Of a stretch of DNA of 64,000 nucleotides, positions 1-12,700 are shown in pieces (within the stretch, counting starts at the first letter, position 1; the number at the start of each line of letters is the position of its first letter). The DNA lies in NCBI GenBank assembly GCA_949317995.1, contig OX439043.1, positions 2,162,501-2,226,500 on the forward strand, written 5' to 3'. This DNA comes from Acholoe squamosa (taxonomy: Eukaryota; Annelida; Polychaeta; Phyllodocida; Polynoidae). Made by a program: the position numbers and the translations under genes. The notes below the pieces were generated by a model that worked only from the letters and a program-made list of their open reading frames with translations, did not search any database and was not told where the DNA came from.

Positions 1-122
1 GACAGAAGTTGTCTCGAGTCCATGTAGTCTAAAACAAACAAGTTTCTCTAAAATCTCTCCTGGGCAGTAGCCTCGATACCTTGGCTTCAGGCTTTATAAA
101 TGTGACCAAATTTTAAACACTC

Positions 123-1152
123 CTATTATCAATGTGACACACACAGGAGGCCCTGTGAGGTTCTATCAATGTGACACACATAGGAAGCCCTGTGAGGTTC
201 TATCAATGTGACACACATAGGAAGCCCTGTGAGGTTCTATCAATGTAGACACACAGGAGGCCCTGTGAGGTTCTATCAATGTAAGACACACAGCAGGCCT
301 TGTGAGGTTCCATCAATATAGACTCACAGGAGGCCCTGTGAGGTTCTATCAATGTGAGACACACAGCAGGCCTTGTGAGGTTCTATCAATGTGACACACA
401 CAGGAGGCCCTGTGAGGTTCTATCAATGTAAGACACACAGCAGGCCTTGTGAGGTTCCATCAATGTAGACACACAGGAGGCCCTGTGAGGTTCTATCAAT
501 GTGACACACAGCAGGCCTTGTGAGATTCTATCATGGTGAGACACACAGCTGGCCCTGTGAGGTTCTATCAATGTCAGACACACAGGAAGCCCTGTGATGT
601 TCTATCAATGTGGGACACAGGATGCCCTGTGAGGTTCTATCAATGTCAGACACACAGCAGGGCCTGTGAGGTTCTATCAATGTCAGACACACAGGAAGCC
701 CTGTGAGGTTCTATCAATGTCAGCCACACAGCAGGCCCTGTGAAGTTCTATCAATGTGAGACACACAGGAGGCCCTGTGAGGTTCTATCAATGTGAGACA
801 CACAGGAGGCCCTGTGAGGTTCTATTAATGTGAGACACACAGGAGGCCCTTTCAGGTTCTCTCAATGTGACACACAGTAGGCCTTGTGAGGTTCTATCAA
901 TGTCAGACACATACAGGAAGCCCTGTGAGGTTCTATCAATGTCAGACACGGGAAGCCCTGTGATGTTCTATCAATGTCAGACACACAGCAGGCCTTGTGA
1001 GGTTCTATCAATGTCAGACACACAGCAGGCCTTGTGAGGTTCTATCAATGTGAGACACACAGGGTGCCCTGTGAGGTTCTATCAATGTGAGACACACAGG
1101 ATGCCCTGTGAGGTTCTATCAATGTGAGAAACACAGGAGGCCCTGTGAGGTT
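123..1152. repeat. 37-bp minisatellite array
   Basis: About 27 tandem units, mostly 37 bp (roughly 36-41), each carrying CCCTGTGAGGTTCTATCAATG followed by a short (GA/CA)CACACAG tail. Units differ by single bases and by small insertions in the CACA tail. The same core in reverse complement (TGACATTGATAGTACCTCAT) recurs near 10.68-10.75 kb and 26.64-26.9 kb, so this is one member of a dispersed minisatellite family. Short open frames inside are by-products of the repeat. Confidence 0.93.
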
Positions 1153-1717
1153 TTATTTTTTTTCTAGACACTTACAGGTGAAGTTGTTACTTAACAATAT
1201 ATTTTAGGCCTATCATAGCCTATCATAGCCTAGCCTAAAGGATTCACATTCCCTCAAATTGGGATAACTTGACTTGAGTATGATAATTTTTTCTATTTAT
1301 GAATGGATGGCAGGTGGTCAATATGGAATTGTGTATCATGATTGTATGTATCTACATCTACACATGGGAATTAATGATGGAGAAGAATTTTGTCATAAAG
1401 TCTATGCAATATGATTGTACCACTATCAGACTCACACACAGTTACATCTACCTTATGAGGTTCTGTTGGTTAAAAGACACAATATTATCTAGGTCAGCCC
1501 TGTGACCTCTCACCAATGTCCTAAAACTTGTAATCCTGCTGGTTCATCTATATAAACTACAGGACTCTTGTAGTGCAGGTCATCCTGACCATCTTGTGTG
1601 AGATATTTATCTCACTAATGAGTAACAGATGGCTTTCTGGTATAGGGCAAAGTTTCCCACACCAGTCTACTGCTACTCTACCTCATAGGGACACCAGTAG
1701 TGACACACACTCAGCCT
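1153..1717. other. AT-rich spacer, no gene seen
   Basis: Non-repetitive AT-rich DNA between two minisatellites. It has a small direct repeat (TATCATAGCC twice near 1210) and isolated copies of the flanking minisatellite motif (for example GAGGTTCTGTTGG near 1459). No convincing coding frame, splice pair or RNA gene was seen. Confidence 0.6.
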
Positions 1718-2285
1718 AAAGAGGTAGAGAAAAGGTAAAAGAGCTAGGGGAAAGGTAAAGGAGGTAGCGGATAGGTACAGGAGGTAGGGGATAGGTAAAG
1801 CATGTAGGGGACAGGTACAGCAGGTAGGGGGAAGGTAGAAGAAAGGTACAGGTAGGGGATAGGCACAGGCGGTAGGGGATGGATACAGGATAGGGGATGG
1901 GCACAGCAGGTAGGGGATGGGCACAGCAGGAAGGGGATGGGTACATTAGGTAGGGGAAGGGTACAACAGGTGGGGTATGGCTACAGGAGGTAGGGGATGC
2001 ATACAAGAGGTAGGGGATGGGTACAGGAGGTAGGGGACAGGTACAGGAGGTAGGGGATAGGTACAGGAGGTAGGGGGGAGGTACAGGAGGTGGGGTACAG
2101 GTACAGTAGGTAGGGGATAGGTACAGGAGGTAGGGGATGGGTACAGGAGGTGGGGTACAAGTACAGGAGGTATTGGATAGGTACAGGAGGTACGGGATGG
2201 GTACAGGACGTAGGGGATGGGTACAGCAGGTAGGGGACAGGTACAGGACAGAGGGTACAGGTACAAGAGGCAGGAGACAGCTCAT
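1718..2285. repeat. 20-bp G-rich minisatellite
   Basis: About 28 tandem units of AGGTAGGGGATAGGTACAGG and close variants. The plus strand is purine- and G-rich. Because 20 is not a multiple of 3 and the unit lacks stops on the minus strand, all three minus frames stay open and predict Pro/Tyr/Cys-rich pseudo-proteins, which are artefacts. Runs of GGGG separated by about 16 bases might fold as weak G-quadruplexes. Confidence 0.92.
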
Positions 2286-2538
2286 TATAGTTGGCCAAAG
2301 GCTGAATCATAGTTGGTGACAGTGTAATTCATAAATTTCACCCATTTCATGTCCTTATCTCTAATCAACAGTTTTCCCGCTCCTTTAGATGAAACATGCA
2401 TTTTGGAGGGAAACTCCGGACATGGTAGCAACCATGTTCAAAAACTGCAAAAAAAGAACTCTATATGGATGGCAAAAGGCTGTATCATATTTGGGGCCAC
2501 TTTTCTTAATGATTTTCAATCATTTCATGTTTTCATCT

Positions 2539-5500
2539 CTAATCATCAATTTTCCCGCCCTTTTTGACTAAACATGCATTTTGGAGGGAAACTTGCCTAC
2601 CGGACCTGGTAGCAACCATGGTCAAAATAACCAATCCACTTTCTCTCCCCCACAATTGGGTATCCTTGGGCATTGGAGATGGCTTGAAATTCCAATCAAA
2701 ACATTGCATCATAGATAAATTTTGATTTTTGCAGTGCGCCCAAAGAACTGCAAAAAAGCACTCTATATGGATGGCCAAAGGCTGTATCATATTTGGGGCA
2801 ACTTTTCTTAATGATTTTCACTCATTTCATGTTTTCATCTCTAATCATCAGTTTTCCCGCCCTTTTGGACTAAACATGCATTTTGGAGGGAAACTTGCCT
2901 ACCGGACCTGGTAGCAACCATGGTCAAAATAACCAATCCACTTTCTTTCCCCCACAATTGGGTATCCTTGGGCATTGGAGATGGCTTGGAATTCCAATCA
3001 AAAAATTGCATAATAGCAACTTTTCTTAATGATTTTCGCTCATTTCATGTTTTCATCTCTAATCATCAGTTTTCCCACCCTTTTTGACTAAACATGCATT
3101 TTGGAGGGAAACTTGCCTACCGGACCTGGTAGCAACCATGCTCAAAATAACCAATCCCTTTCTTTCCCCCACAATTGGGTATCCTTGGACATTGGAATTG
3201 GCTTAGAATTCCAATCAGAGCAATGCATAATAGATAAAACTTGATTTTTGCAGTGCGCCCAAAAACCTGCAAAAAAGCACTCTACATGGATGGCCAAAGG
3301 CTGTATCATATTTGGGGCAACTTTTCTTAATGATTTTCACTCATTTCATGTTTTCATCTCTAATCATCTTTTTTCCCGCCCTTTTTGACTAAACATGCAT
3401 TTTGGAGGGAAACTTGCCCACCAGACCTGGTAGCAACCATGGTCAAAATAACCAATCCACTTTCTTTCCCCCACAATTGGGTATCCTTGGGCATTGGAAT
3501 TGGCTTGGAATTCCAATCAGAGCATTGCATAATAGATAAAACTTGATTTTTGCAGTGCGCCCAAAAACCTACAAAAAAGCACTCTATATGGATGGCCAAA
3601 GGCTGTATCATATTTGGGGCAACTTTTCTTAATGATTTTCACTCATTTCATGTTTTCATCTCTAATCATCAGTTTTCCCACCCTTTTGGACTAAACATGC
3701 ATTTTGGAGGGAAACTTGCATACCAGACATGGTAGCAACCATGGTCAAAATAACCAATCCACTTTCTTTCCCCCACAATTGGGTATCCTTGGGCATTGGA
3801 GATGGCTTGGAATTCCAATCAAAACATTGCATAATAGATAAATTTTGATTTTTGCAGTGCGCCCAAAAAACTGCAAAAAAGGACTCTATATGGTTGGCCA
3901 AAGGCTGTATCATATTTGGGGCCACTTTTCTTAATGATTTTCACTCATTTCATGTTTTCATCTCTAATCATCAATTTTCCCGCCCTTTTTGACTAAACAT
4001 GCATTTTGGAGGGAAACTTGCCTACCGGACCTGGTAGCAACCATGGTCAAAATAACCAATCCACTTTCTCTCCCCCACAATTGGGTATCCTTGGGCATTG
4101 GAGATGGCTTGGAATTCCAATCAAAACATTGCATAATAGATAAATTTTGAATTTTGCAGTGCGCCCAAAAAACTGCAAAAAAGCACTCTATGTGGATGGC
4201 CAAAGGCTGTATCATATTTGGGGCAACTTTTCTTAATGATTTTCACTCATTTCATGTTTTCATCTCTAATCATCAGTTTTCCCGCCCTTTTGGACTAAAC
4301 ATGCATTTTGGAGGGAAACTTGCCTACCGGACCTGGTAGCAACCATGGTCAAAATAACCAATCCACTTTCTTTCCCCCACAATTGGGTATCCTTGGGCAT
4401 TGGAGATGGCTTGGAATTCCAATCAAAACATTGCATAATAGCAACTTTTCTTAATGATTTTCGCTCATTTCATGTTTTCATCTCTAATCATCAGTTTTCC
4501 CACCCTTTTTGACTAAACATGCATTTTGGAGGGAAACTTGCCTACCGGACCTGGTAGCAACCATGCTCAAAATAACCAATCCCTTTCTTTCCCCCACAAT
4601 TGGGTATCCTTGGACATTGGAATTGGCTTAGAATTCCAATCAGAGCAATGCATAATAGATAAAACTTGATTTTTGCAGTGCGCCCAAAAACCTGCAAAAA
4701 AGCACTCTACATGGATGGCCAAAGGCTGTATCATATTTGGGGCAACTTTTCTTAATGATTTTCACTCATTTCATGTTTTCATCTCTAATCATCTTTTTTC
4801 CCGCCCTTTTTGACTAAACATGCATTTTGGAGGGAAACTTGCCCACCAGACCTGGTAGCAACCATGGTCAAAATAACCAATCCACTTTCTTTCCCCCACA
4901 ATTGGGTATCCTTGGGCATTGGAATTGGCTTGGAATTCCAATCAGAGCATTGCATAATAGATAAAACTTGATTTTTGCAGTGCGCCCAAAAACCTACAAA
5001 AAAGCACTCTATATGGATGGCCAAAGGCTGTATCATATTTGGGGCAACTTTTCTTAATGATTTTCACTCATTTCATGTTTTCATCTCTAATCATCAGTTT
5101 TCCCACCCTTTTGGACTAAACATGCATTTTGGAGGGAAACTTGCATACCAGACATGGTAGCAACCATGGTCAAAATAACCAATCCACTTTCTTTCCCCCA
5201 CAATTGGGTATCCTTGGGCATTGGAGATGGCTTGGAATTCCAATCAAAACATTGCATAATAGATAAATTTTGATTTTTGCAGTGTGCCCAAAAAACTGCA
5301 AAAAAGGACTCTATATGGTTGGCCAAAGGCTGTATCATATTTGGGGCCACTTTTCTTAATGATTTTCACTCATTTCATGTTTTCATCTCTAATCATCAAT
5401 TTTCCCGCCCTTTTTGACTAAACATGCATTTTGGAGGGAAACTTGCCTACCGGACCTGGTAGCAACCATGGTCAAAATAACCAATCCACTTTCTCTCCCC

Positions 5501-5640
5501 CACAATTGGGTATCCTTGGGCATTGGAGATGGCTTGGAATTCCAATCAAAACATTGCATAATAGATAAATTTTGAATTTTGCAGTGCGCCCAAAAAACTG
5601 CAAAAAAGCACTCTATGTGGATGGCCAAAGGCTGTATCAT
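2539..5640. repeat. 1,425-bp higher-order repeat within the satellite
   Basis: Positions 2539-3963 recur at 3964-5388, and the first 250 bases recur again at 5389-5640. The offset is 1,425 bp, that is five 302-bp monomers less about 85 bp because each block has one shortened monomer. Copies inside 3360-5640 are almost identical, much closer than neighbouring monomers are to each other. This indicates recent unequal exchange or block duplication. Confidence 0.88.
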
Positions 5641-6112
5641 ATTTGGGGCAATTTTTCTTAATGATTTTCACTCATTTCGTGTTTTCATCTCTAATCATCA
5701 GTTTTCCCGCCCTTTTTGACTAAACATGCATTTTGGAGGGAAACTTGCCTACCGGACCTGGTAGCAACCATGCTCAAAACAACCAATCCCTTTCTTTCCC
5801 CCACAATTGGGTATCCTTGGACATTGGAATTGGCTTAGAATTCCAATCAGAGCAATGCATAATAGATAAAACTTGATTTTTGCAGTGCGCCCAAAAACCT
5901 ACAAAAAAGCACTCTACATGGATGGCCAAAGGCTGTATCATATTTGGGGCAACTTTTCTTAATGATTTTCACTCATTTCATGTTTTCATCTCTAATCATC
6001 AGTTTTCCCGCCCTTTTTGACTAAACATGCATTTTGGAGGGAAACTTGCCCACCAGACCTGGTAGCAACCATGGTCAAAATAACCAATCCACTTTCTTTC
6101 CCCCACAATTGG

Positions 6113-6302
6113 CACAGCATGAACCTCTCGATTTAAGCAACTTTAAACAAAACTTAAAGTTGAGTAATGGCCTTATTTCCAAGGCTTTATTCAACTTTAA
6201 GCAGGAGAAAAATTAAAGTTGATTAAAGGCTTGGAAATAAGGCCATTACTCAACTTTAATCTTTGCTTAAAGTTGCTTAAATCGGTAGGTTCATGCAGTG
6301 TG
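6113..6302. mobile_element. 190-bp long-inverted-repeat MITE in a satellite monomer
   Basis: The element is nearly one long hairpin. The left arm starts CACAGCATGAACCT and the right arm ends AGGTTCATGCAGTGTG. Arms of about 90 bp share ATTTAAGCAACTTTAA and GAGTAATGGCCTTATTTCC with their reverse complements. It splits the conserved satellite motif CCCCCACAATTGG/GGTATCC, so the insertion point is clear. The target duplication is at most 1-2 bp and cannot be set because of the run of G. No transposase family can be assigned from the ends. Confidence 0.85.
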
Positions 6303-9300
6303 GGTATCCTTGGGCATTGGAATTGGCTTGGAATTCCAATCAGAGCATTGCATAATAGATAAAACTTGATTTTTGCAGTGCGCCCAAACACCTACAAAAA
6401 AGCACTCTATATGGATGGCCAAAGGCTGTATCATATTTGGGGCCACTTTTCTTAATGATTTTCACTCATTTCATGTTTTCATTCCTAATCATCAATTTTC
6501 CTGCCCTTTTTGACTAAACATGTATTTTGGAGGGAAACTTGCCTACCGGACCTGGTAGCAAACATGGTCAAAATAACCAATCCACTTTCTTTCCCCCACA
6601 ATTGGGTATCCTTGGGCCTTGGAATTGGCTTGGAATTCCAATCAGAGCATTGCATAATAGATAAAACTTGATTTTTGCAGTGCACCCAAAAAACTGCAAG
6701 AAAGCACTCTATATGGATGGCCAAAGGCTGTATCATATTTGGGGCAACTTTTCTTAATGATTTTCACTCATTTCATGTTTTCATCTCTAATCATCAGTTT
6801 TCCCGCCCTTTTTGACTAAACATGCATTTTGGAGGGAAACTTGCCTACCAGACCTGGTAGCAACCATGGTCAAAATAAACAATCCACTTTCTTTCCCCCA
6901 TAGTAGGGTATCCTTGGGCATTGGAATTGGCTTGGAATTCCATTCGGAACATTGCATAATAGATAAATTTAGATTTTTGCAGTGTGCCCAAAAAACTGCA
7001 AAAAAGCACTCTATATGGATGGCCAAAGGCTGTATCATATTTGGGGCAACTTTTCTTAATGATTTTCTCTCATTTTATGTTTTCATCTCTAATCATCAGT
7101 TTTCCCGCCCTTTTGGACTAAACATGCATTTTGGAGGGAAACTTGCCTACCAGACCTGGTAGCAACCATGGTCAAAATAACCAATCATCTTTCTTTCCCC
7201 CACAATTGGGTATCCTTGGGCATGGGAGATGGCTTGGAATTCCAATCAAAACATTGCATAATAGATAAATTTTGATTTTTGGAGTGCACCCAAAAAACTG
7301 CAAAAAAGGACTCTATATGGTTGGCCAAAGGCTGTATCATATTTGGGGCCACTTTTTTTAATGATTTTCACTCATTTCATGTTTTCATCTCTAATCATCA
7401 GTTTTCCCGCCCTTTTGGACTAAACATACATTTTGGAGGGAAACTTGCCTACCAGACCTGCTAGCAACCATGGTCAAAATAACCAATCCACTTTCTTTCC
7501 CCCACAATTGGGTATCCTTCGGCATTGGAGATGGCTTGGAATTCCAATCAAAACATTGCATAATAGATAAATTTTGATGTTTGGAGTGCACCCAAAAAAC
7601 TGCAAAAAAGGACTCTATATGGTTGGCCAAAGGCTGTATCATATTTGGGGCAACTTTTTTTAATGATTTTCACTCATTTCATGTTTTCATCTCTAATCAT
7701 CAATTTTCCTGCCCTTTTTGACTAAACATGCATTTTGGAGGGAAACTTGCCTACCGGACCTGGTAGCAACCATGGTCAAAATAAACAATCCACTTTCTCT
7801 CCCCCACAATTGGGTATCCTTGGGCATTGGAGATGGCTTGGAATTCCAATCAAAACATTGCATAATAGATAAATTTTGATTTTTGCAGTGCGCCCAAAAA
7901 ACTGCAAAAAAGCACTCTATATGGATGGCCAAAGGCTGTATCATATTTGGGGCAACTTTTCTTAATGATTTTCACTCATTTCATGTTTTCATCTCTAATC
8001 ATCAGTTTTCCCGCCCTTTTTGACTAAACATGCATTTTGGAGGGAAACTTGCCTACCGGACCTGGTAGCAATCATGGTCAAAATAACCAATCCACTTTCT
8101 TTCCCCCACAATTGGGTATCCTTGGGCATTGGAATTGGCTCGGAATTCTAATCAGAGCATTGCATAATAGATAAAACTTGATTTTTGCAGTGCACCCAAA
8201 AAACTGCAAGAAAGCACTGTATATGGATGGCTAAAGGCTGTATCATATTTGGGGCAACTTTTCTTAATGATTTTTACTCATTTCATTTTTTCATCTCTAA
8301 TCATCAGTTTTCCCGCCCTTTTTGACTAAACATGAATTTCGGAGGGAAACTTGCCTACCAGACCTGGAAGCAACCATGGTCAAAATAAACAATCCACTTT
8401 CTTTCCCCCATAGTAGGGTATCCTTGGGCATTGGAATTGGCTTGGAATTCCATTCGGAACATTGCATAATAGATAAATTTAGATTTTTGCAGTGTGCCCA
8501 AACAACTGCACAAAAGCACTCTATATGGATGGCCAAAGGCTGTATCATATTTGGGGCCACTTTTCTTAATGATTTTCACTCATTTCATGTTTTCATCTCT
8601 AATCATCAATTTTCCCGCCCTTTTTGACTAAATATGCATTTTGGAGGGAAACTTGCCTACCGGACCTGGTAGCAAAAAATGGTCAAAATAACCAATCCAC
8701 TTTCTCTCCCCCACAATTGGGTATCCTTGGGCATTGGAGATGGCTTGGAATTCCAATCAAAACATTGCATAATAGATAAATTTTGATTTTTGCAGTGCGC
8801 CCAAAAAACTGCAAAAAAGCACTCTATATGGATGGCCAAAGGCTGTATCATATTTGGGGCAACTTTTCTTAATGATTTTCACCCATTTCATGTTTTCATC
8901 TCTAATCATCAGTTTTCCCGCCCTTTTTGACTAAACATGCATTTTGGAAAGAAACTTGCCTACCAGACCTGCTAGCAACCATGGTCAAAATAACCAATCC
9001 ACTTTCTTTCCCCCACAATTGGGTATCCTTGGGCATTGGAGATGGCTTGGAATTCCAATCAAAACATTGCATAATAGATAAATTTTGATTTTTACAGTGC
9101 ACCCAAAAAACTGCAAAAAAGCACTCTATATGGATGCCAAAAGGCTGTATCATATTTGGGGCAACTTTTCTTAATGATTTTCACTTCTTTCATGTTTTCA
9201 TCTCTAATCAGCAGTTTTCCTGCCCTTTTTGACTAAACATGCATTTTGGAGGGAAACTTGCCTACCGGACCTGGTAGCAACCATGGTCAAAATAACTAAT

Positions 9301-9545
9301 CCACTTTCTTTCCCACATAATTGGGTATCCTTGGGCATATAAATTGGCTTGGAATTCCAAAAGTAACATTGCACAATAGGCATAACTTGACACTTTATAA
9401 ATTAAAACTTGACTTTCGCAGTGCACCCAAAGATGGTGAAGACCAGCTGAAGTCATTATCTTCATCTGTCTTCTCAGTTTCCCGCTCTTACATTGACACA
9501 TTCATTTAGGCTTGAAACTTGTCAACTGGACATGGTAGCACCCAT

Positions 9546-10752
9546 TCTGAAGCACAAATCAGGGACTGTTAGACTGACAGCTAAAATGTTGATACCAACT
9601 TTAACTCCTTACAAGGGTTTTTTATTTGGTATGTATTAGGGACAATAATCACTATTATGGTTTTTATGGCATTTGTACCCTTTTTTCCTGACACTTACCC
9701 ATATACCATCTATATGATGTTCCCATGGTCAGATGAAAGATCATTGCACATCATCCCTAAAATGTTGCCTATAGAGCTTTTTGTAGAATTATGTACAGAA
9801 CTATGTGTGTCTCATTGAGGTGGAGTGTTTGTCCTTATGAGGTACAGTGAAAGCTTCCCCTCCCATAGGCCATCTGGCAATCATTAGTCAGATAAACATC
9901 ACACTACAGCAGAGATGACCTAGTTACCATAGTACCCAGGGTTTCTGTATACTAGGATAAAACTTAAGTAAGACCAACTTTATAACTGGCATTTGGGGAG
10001 ACCTCACAAAGTTGACCTATAAAAAATTATGTGTGTGCATATTACATGGATAGAACCTCACAGGGCCAACCTAGGTATATCTGGTGTGTCTTAACCCAAC
10101 ATGGTTAAGACACACCACATTATGGTACATTCAAAATGGAGTTCTTCCCATAGTGCGAAGACACCAGTGAGCAGCTACCTATTTGAATTTTGAAAATCTA
10201 TCATTTAGAAAATAAGTTATTCCAATTTTAGTGCTGGCTGCTATACAAACCATGTTTTTTGTTGTTAAAATGATAGAAAAAATGTCCACGTTATGATATT
10301 TGAAGTGAATAACATTAGAATTCAAGCTAAGAGAGTTGTGAAGGTCATACTTATGAAAGCTTACCAATGGCAGACTCGTATGGTTATGTTGATTATCCTT
10401 ATATCAATGTTTGAAAAATTATGCTGTCATCCAGGACAGGATCTATCAATGTTAGGCACACACAGTTTTATACATCTCCGTATGCTGAAGTCAGGACTCC
10501 ATTTGGCGAGCCTAGGTCCGTCGGCCTTGGGTATACTGGGCGACGATGCAGAAAGCCTGCCAGGGCAGACAGAGGAGTTACCCGCCGACTTGGAGCTTTT
10601 ATCAGGTTTACATCTTCTTTCTGCATCTGCTAAGAGAAAGCGTCACCCTCTAAGACATATCTATATATCTGTGTGTGTTTGACATTGATAGTACCTCATA
10701 AGGTACAATACTATATCTGTGTTTCTGACATTGATACCTCATAAGGTACATC
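9546..10752. other. Non-coding flank with minisatellite motif copies and one GC-richer patch
   Basis: Mostly AT-rich sequence without a supported gene. Scattered copies of CCTTATGAGGTA and its variants occur (9835, 10005, 10049). A GC-richer patch at about 10,420-10,640 is open in two plus frames, but neither product is recognisable. It is flanked by minisatellite motifs in opposite orientation (TCTATCAATGTTAGGCACAC on the left, TGTTTGACATTGATAG on the right). It could be a captured exon or an old element fragment. The interval ends at the 4-bp target site CATC of the LTR element. Confidence 0.5.
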
Positions 10753-12099
10753 TGATATACCATTTTATTATTCCATAAATTCTAACATATTTTGTATTAA
10801 TCAAAGAATATCTATGAAATTAATACATAGGTTGGTTCTAAGAGCTATAAGAGCGCTCAAACTTTGTATAAGAGCGTTCATGCCCCACTGCACACCAGCC
10901 ACAGTCAGTTAGACAGAGTTTATGACATCAAAGGCTCCGACCTAATGGTTCACTGCACAATATAATAAAAATGAGGGTCTCAGTGTGCGACCTCATGGTT
11001 CAATGCACAAATTAATAACTTGTAAGTGAATGCAACAGGCCGTCACGGGTGCCTGAGCACCGCTGACGCCGTCATGAGTGTCTGAGCACTCTAAGGACTG
11101 AACAATGGGTTACATAAGCATGACGCCATAACCTTCCGGTCGCTCTAGCGTCGCTCCTGAGCAACCTAGGTCAAATATCAAAATATCTATGGAAAGCCCA
11201 TAATTAGACGGTCAGAATGAGCCCAAGATCAAGGCGGAACTCCCAGTATTAAGGAAGTTACGCCATGGAGACTGAATCGACCTTCGAGTGAGCTACAGAC
11301 AAACCGGCGGGAGTTACGCGCCTATCCAGCGGGCATTATAATTTTGGCACATTCAGCTCCGCGCATGCCCAAAATGGCGGTTATACAAGCATAAACGACC
11401 GAGTTATGAGGGTTTGAAGATGCAGAACCGACCAAGACAATGGGGGCCATAGCGGCGTCCATGGGGGTCCTTTGTCCCCCTGTGACACTTGAAAGGGTCC
11501 CCTCAAACAATTGTAGAGTTAGGCAGATGCTGCTGGCTCCAGTCAGTCTGGAGGTGCTTTTCCAAGATTTGCTACAAATAGCCTGTCTGCACCTCCAGGA
11601 AGACACATCACCAAGAACCGCTCTAGAGGTAACATCTCCAGTCATCTCCTGCTACCTGCTATACCACTGCACTATGGTGAAACTATGCTAGACAGGCATT
11701 GGTTTCCTACCATTAGTGGCCAGAGGCTATCTTCTTCAAGACTTCCACCAGAGGGTAAAGTTATCCATTATTACATTATTCCTCTAAGCAGCAGGTCAGG
11801 AGCTAGGTGTGGGAACCCACCTAGAAGTATGCTGGACATTGTATTATTAATACCTCACAGGTGGAGTGGAACTGAACATTGTACTTTATAAATTACTGTA
11901 TGTTTACTGTATGTACAAATTACCTACATACTAACTACTGTATGATTGATATTTCTTACATGTTGCCTAAAGCTGAATAAACCAGTGACAACTGGAAATA
12001 ACACTATTTATAAGAGCCTTGAGATAATTACACTATATACCACTAGTCTTATGATATTTCTCATATGACAACTTGATCATGCCAATCACTAGTATGACA
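10753..12099 (+). repeat. 5' LTR of the young Ty3/gypsy element
   Basis: Starts TGATATACC and ends CACTAGTATGACA; matches 25286-26632 along its full 1,347 bp. It holds two TATAAGAGCG motifs (10846 and 10867), a TCAGTT initiator-like site at 10905, paired direct repeats around CCGACCT(A/C)ATGGTTCA, a GGTGCCTGAGCACC palindrome, and a polyadenylation signal at 11976-11981. Short open frames inside it in both directions look incidental. Confidence 0.95.
11976..11981 (+). promoter_or_regulatory. LTR polyadenylation signal AATAAA
   Basis: The context GCTGAATAAACCAG is kept in both LTRs of this element (second copy 26509-26514) and in the diverged solo LTRs near 42.23 and 45.48 kb (CTGAATAAACCAGGGATAAC). 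Conservation across the family supports a real 3'-processing signal about 120 bp before the LTR end. Confidence 0.75.
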
Positions 12100-12102
12100 A
12101 AG

Positions 12103-12117
12103 TGGTGGAGAACATCC
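12103..12117 (+). other. Probable primer-binding site
   Basis: TGGTGGAGAACATCC starts three bases after the 5' LTR, the normal place for a tRNA primer site, and begins TGG as needed to pair with CCA. I cannot name the tRNA with certainty. The first ten bases (TGGTGGAGAA) are complementary to the end that the tRNA-like gene at 32443-32514 would have after CCA addition, but pairing stops there. Confidence 0.55.
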
Positions 12118-12316
12118 TACAAAGATCCCATCCCTCACAGGCTCATAAAATTTAAAGCTGGTAACACAACTAAAAACAATCATGCACACAGTAAGTTAAA
12201 GCTGGTACCGCAACTGGGAACAATCATGCACACAGTAAATTAAAGCTGGTACCGCATACACACAGTTAGACCCACTCCACCCACCCAGTGACCTTGACCT
12301 TGACACCATACCCACC

Positions 12317-12700
12317 AAGGTCACCAGTGAGATCTCCCACATACCAGTGAGATCTCCCACATACCAGTGAGATCTCCCACACATCAGTGAGATCCCCCAC
12401 ACATCAATGAGATCTCCCACACATCAGTGAGATCTCCCACACATCAATGAGATCTCCCACACATCAGTGAGATCTCCCACACATCAATGAGATCTCTCAC
12501 ACAACAGTAAGATCTCTCATATGTCAGTGAGGTCTCCCAAAACGTCAGTGAGGTCTCCCAAAACGTCAGTGAGGTCTCCCAAACGTCAGTGAGGTCTCCC
12601 AAACGTCAGTGAGGTCTCCCAAACGTCAGTGAGGTCTCCCACACGTCAGGAGGTCTCCCACACGTCAGTGAGGTCTCCCACACGTCAGTGAGGTCCACCA
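12317..12700 (+). repeat. 20-bp tandem repeats in the leader and at the start of the gag frame
   Basis: About 19 units. The early form is CAGTGAGATCTCCCACACAT and the later form GTCAGTGAGGTCTCCCAAAC. The array runs into the opening of the gag frame. Units with CATCAATGAG create tiny upstream frames of seven codons (near 12404, 12445 and 12485). Spread of a 20-bp repeat through a leader can alter upstream-ORF number and packaging structure. Its function here is unknown. Confidence 0.85.

Larger units (their letters stand above)
2286..9545. repeat. 302-bp satellite array (about 24 monomers)
   Basis: Head-to-tail array with a period of exactly 302 bp in most places. Each monomer contains GGCCAAAGGCTGTATCATAT, CATGCATTTTGGAGGGAAAC, CCCCCACAATTGGGTATCC and a TTTTTGCAGTGCGCCCAAA segment. 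The outer monomers (2286-2500 and 9262-9545) are the most diverged, as expected at array edges. Some monomers are shortened by about 85 bp (near 3016 and 4440). Further monomers lie at 57.7-58.6 kb and 63.9 kb, so the family is dispersed. Repeated 83-residue open frames on the minus strand are satellite artefacts. Confidence 0.95.

Noticed and set aside
123-1152. CRISPR-like appearance of regular 37-bp units
   Set aside because: No distinct spacers between units, eukaryotic context, no cas genes; it is a minisatellite.
1673-2310. Pro/Tyr/Cys-rich frames on the minus strand
   Set aside because: Direct translation of a 20-bp tandem repeat in all three frames; not genes.
2539-9153. Repeated 83-residue minus frames with MIQPLAIHIECFF
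   Set aside because: They recur every 302 bp with the satellite and decay freely; no start or splice context.
10293-10682. 129-residue frame in the GC-richer patch
   Set aside because: A second frame is equally open, no family is recognised and no splice sites are clear; noted as a patch only.
11322-11891. Short frames on both strands in the LTRs
   Set aside because: Present in untranslated LTR sequence in both copies and not kept in the diverged solo LTRs.
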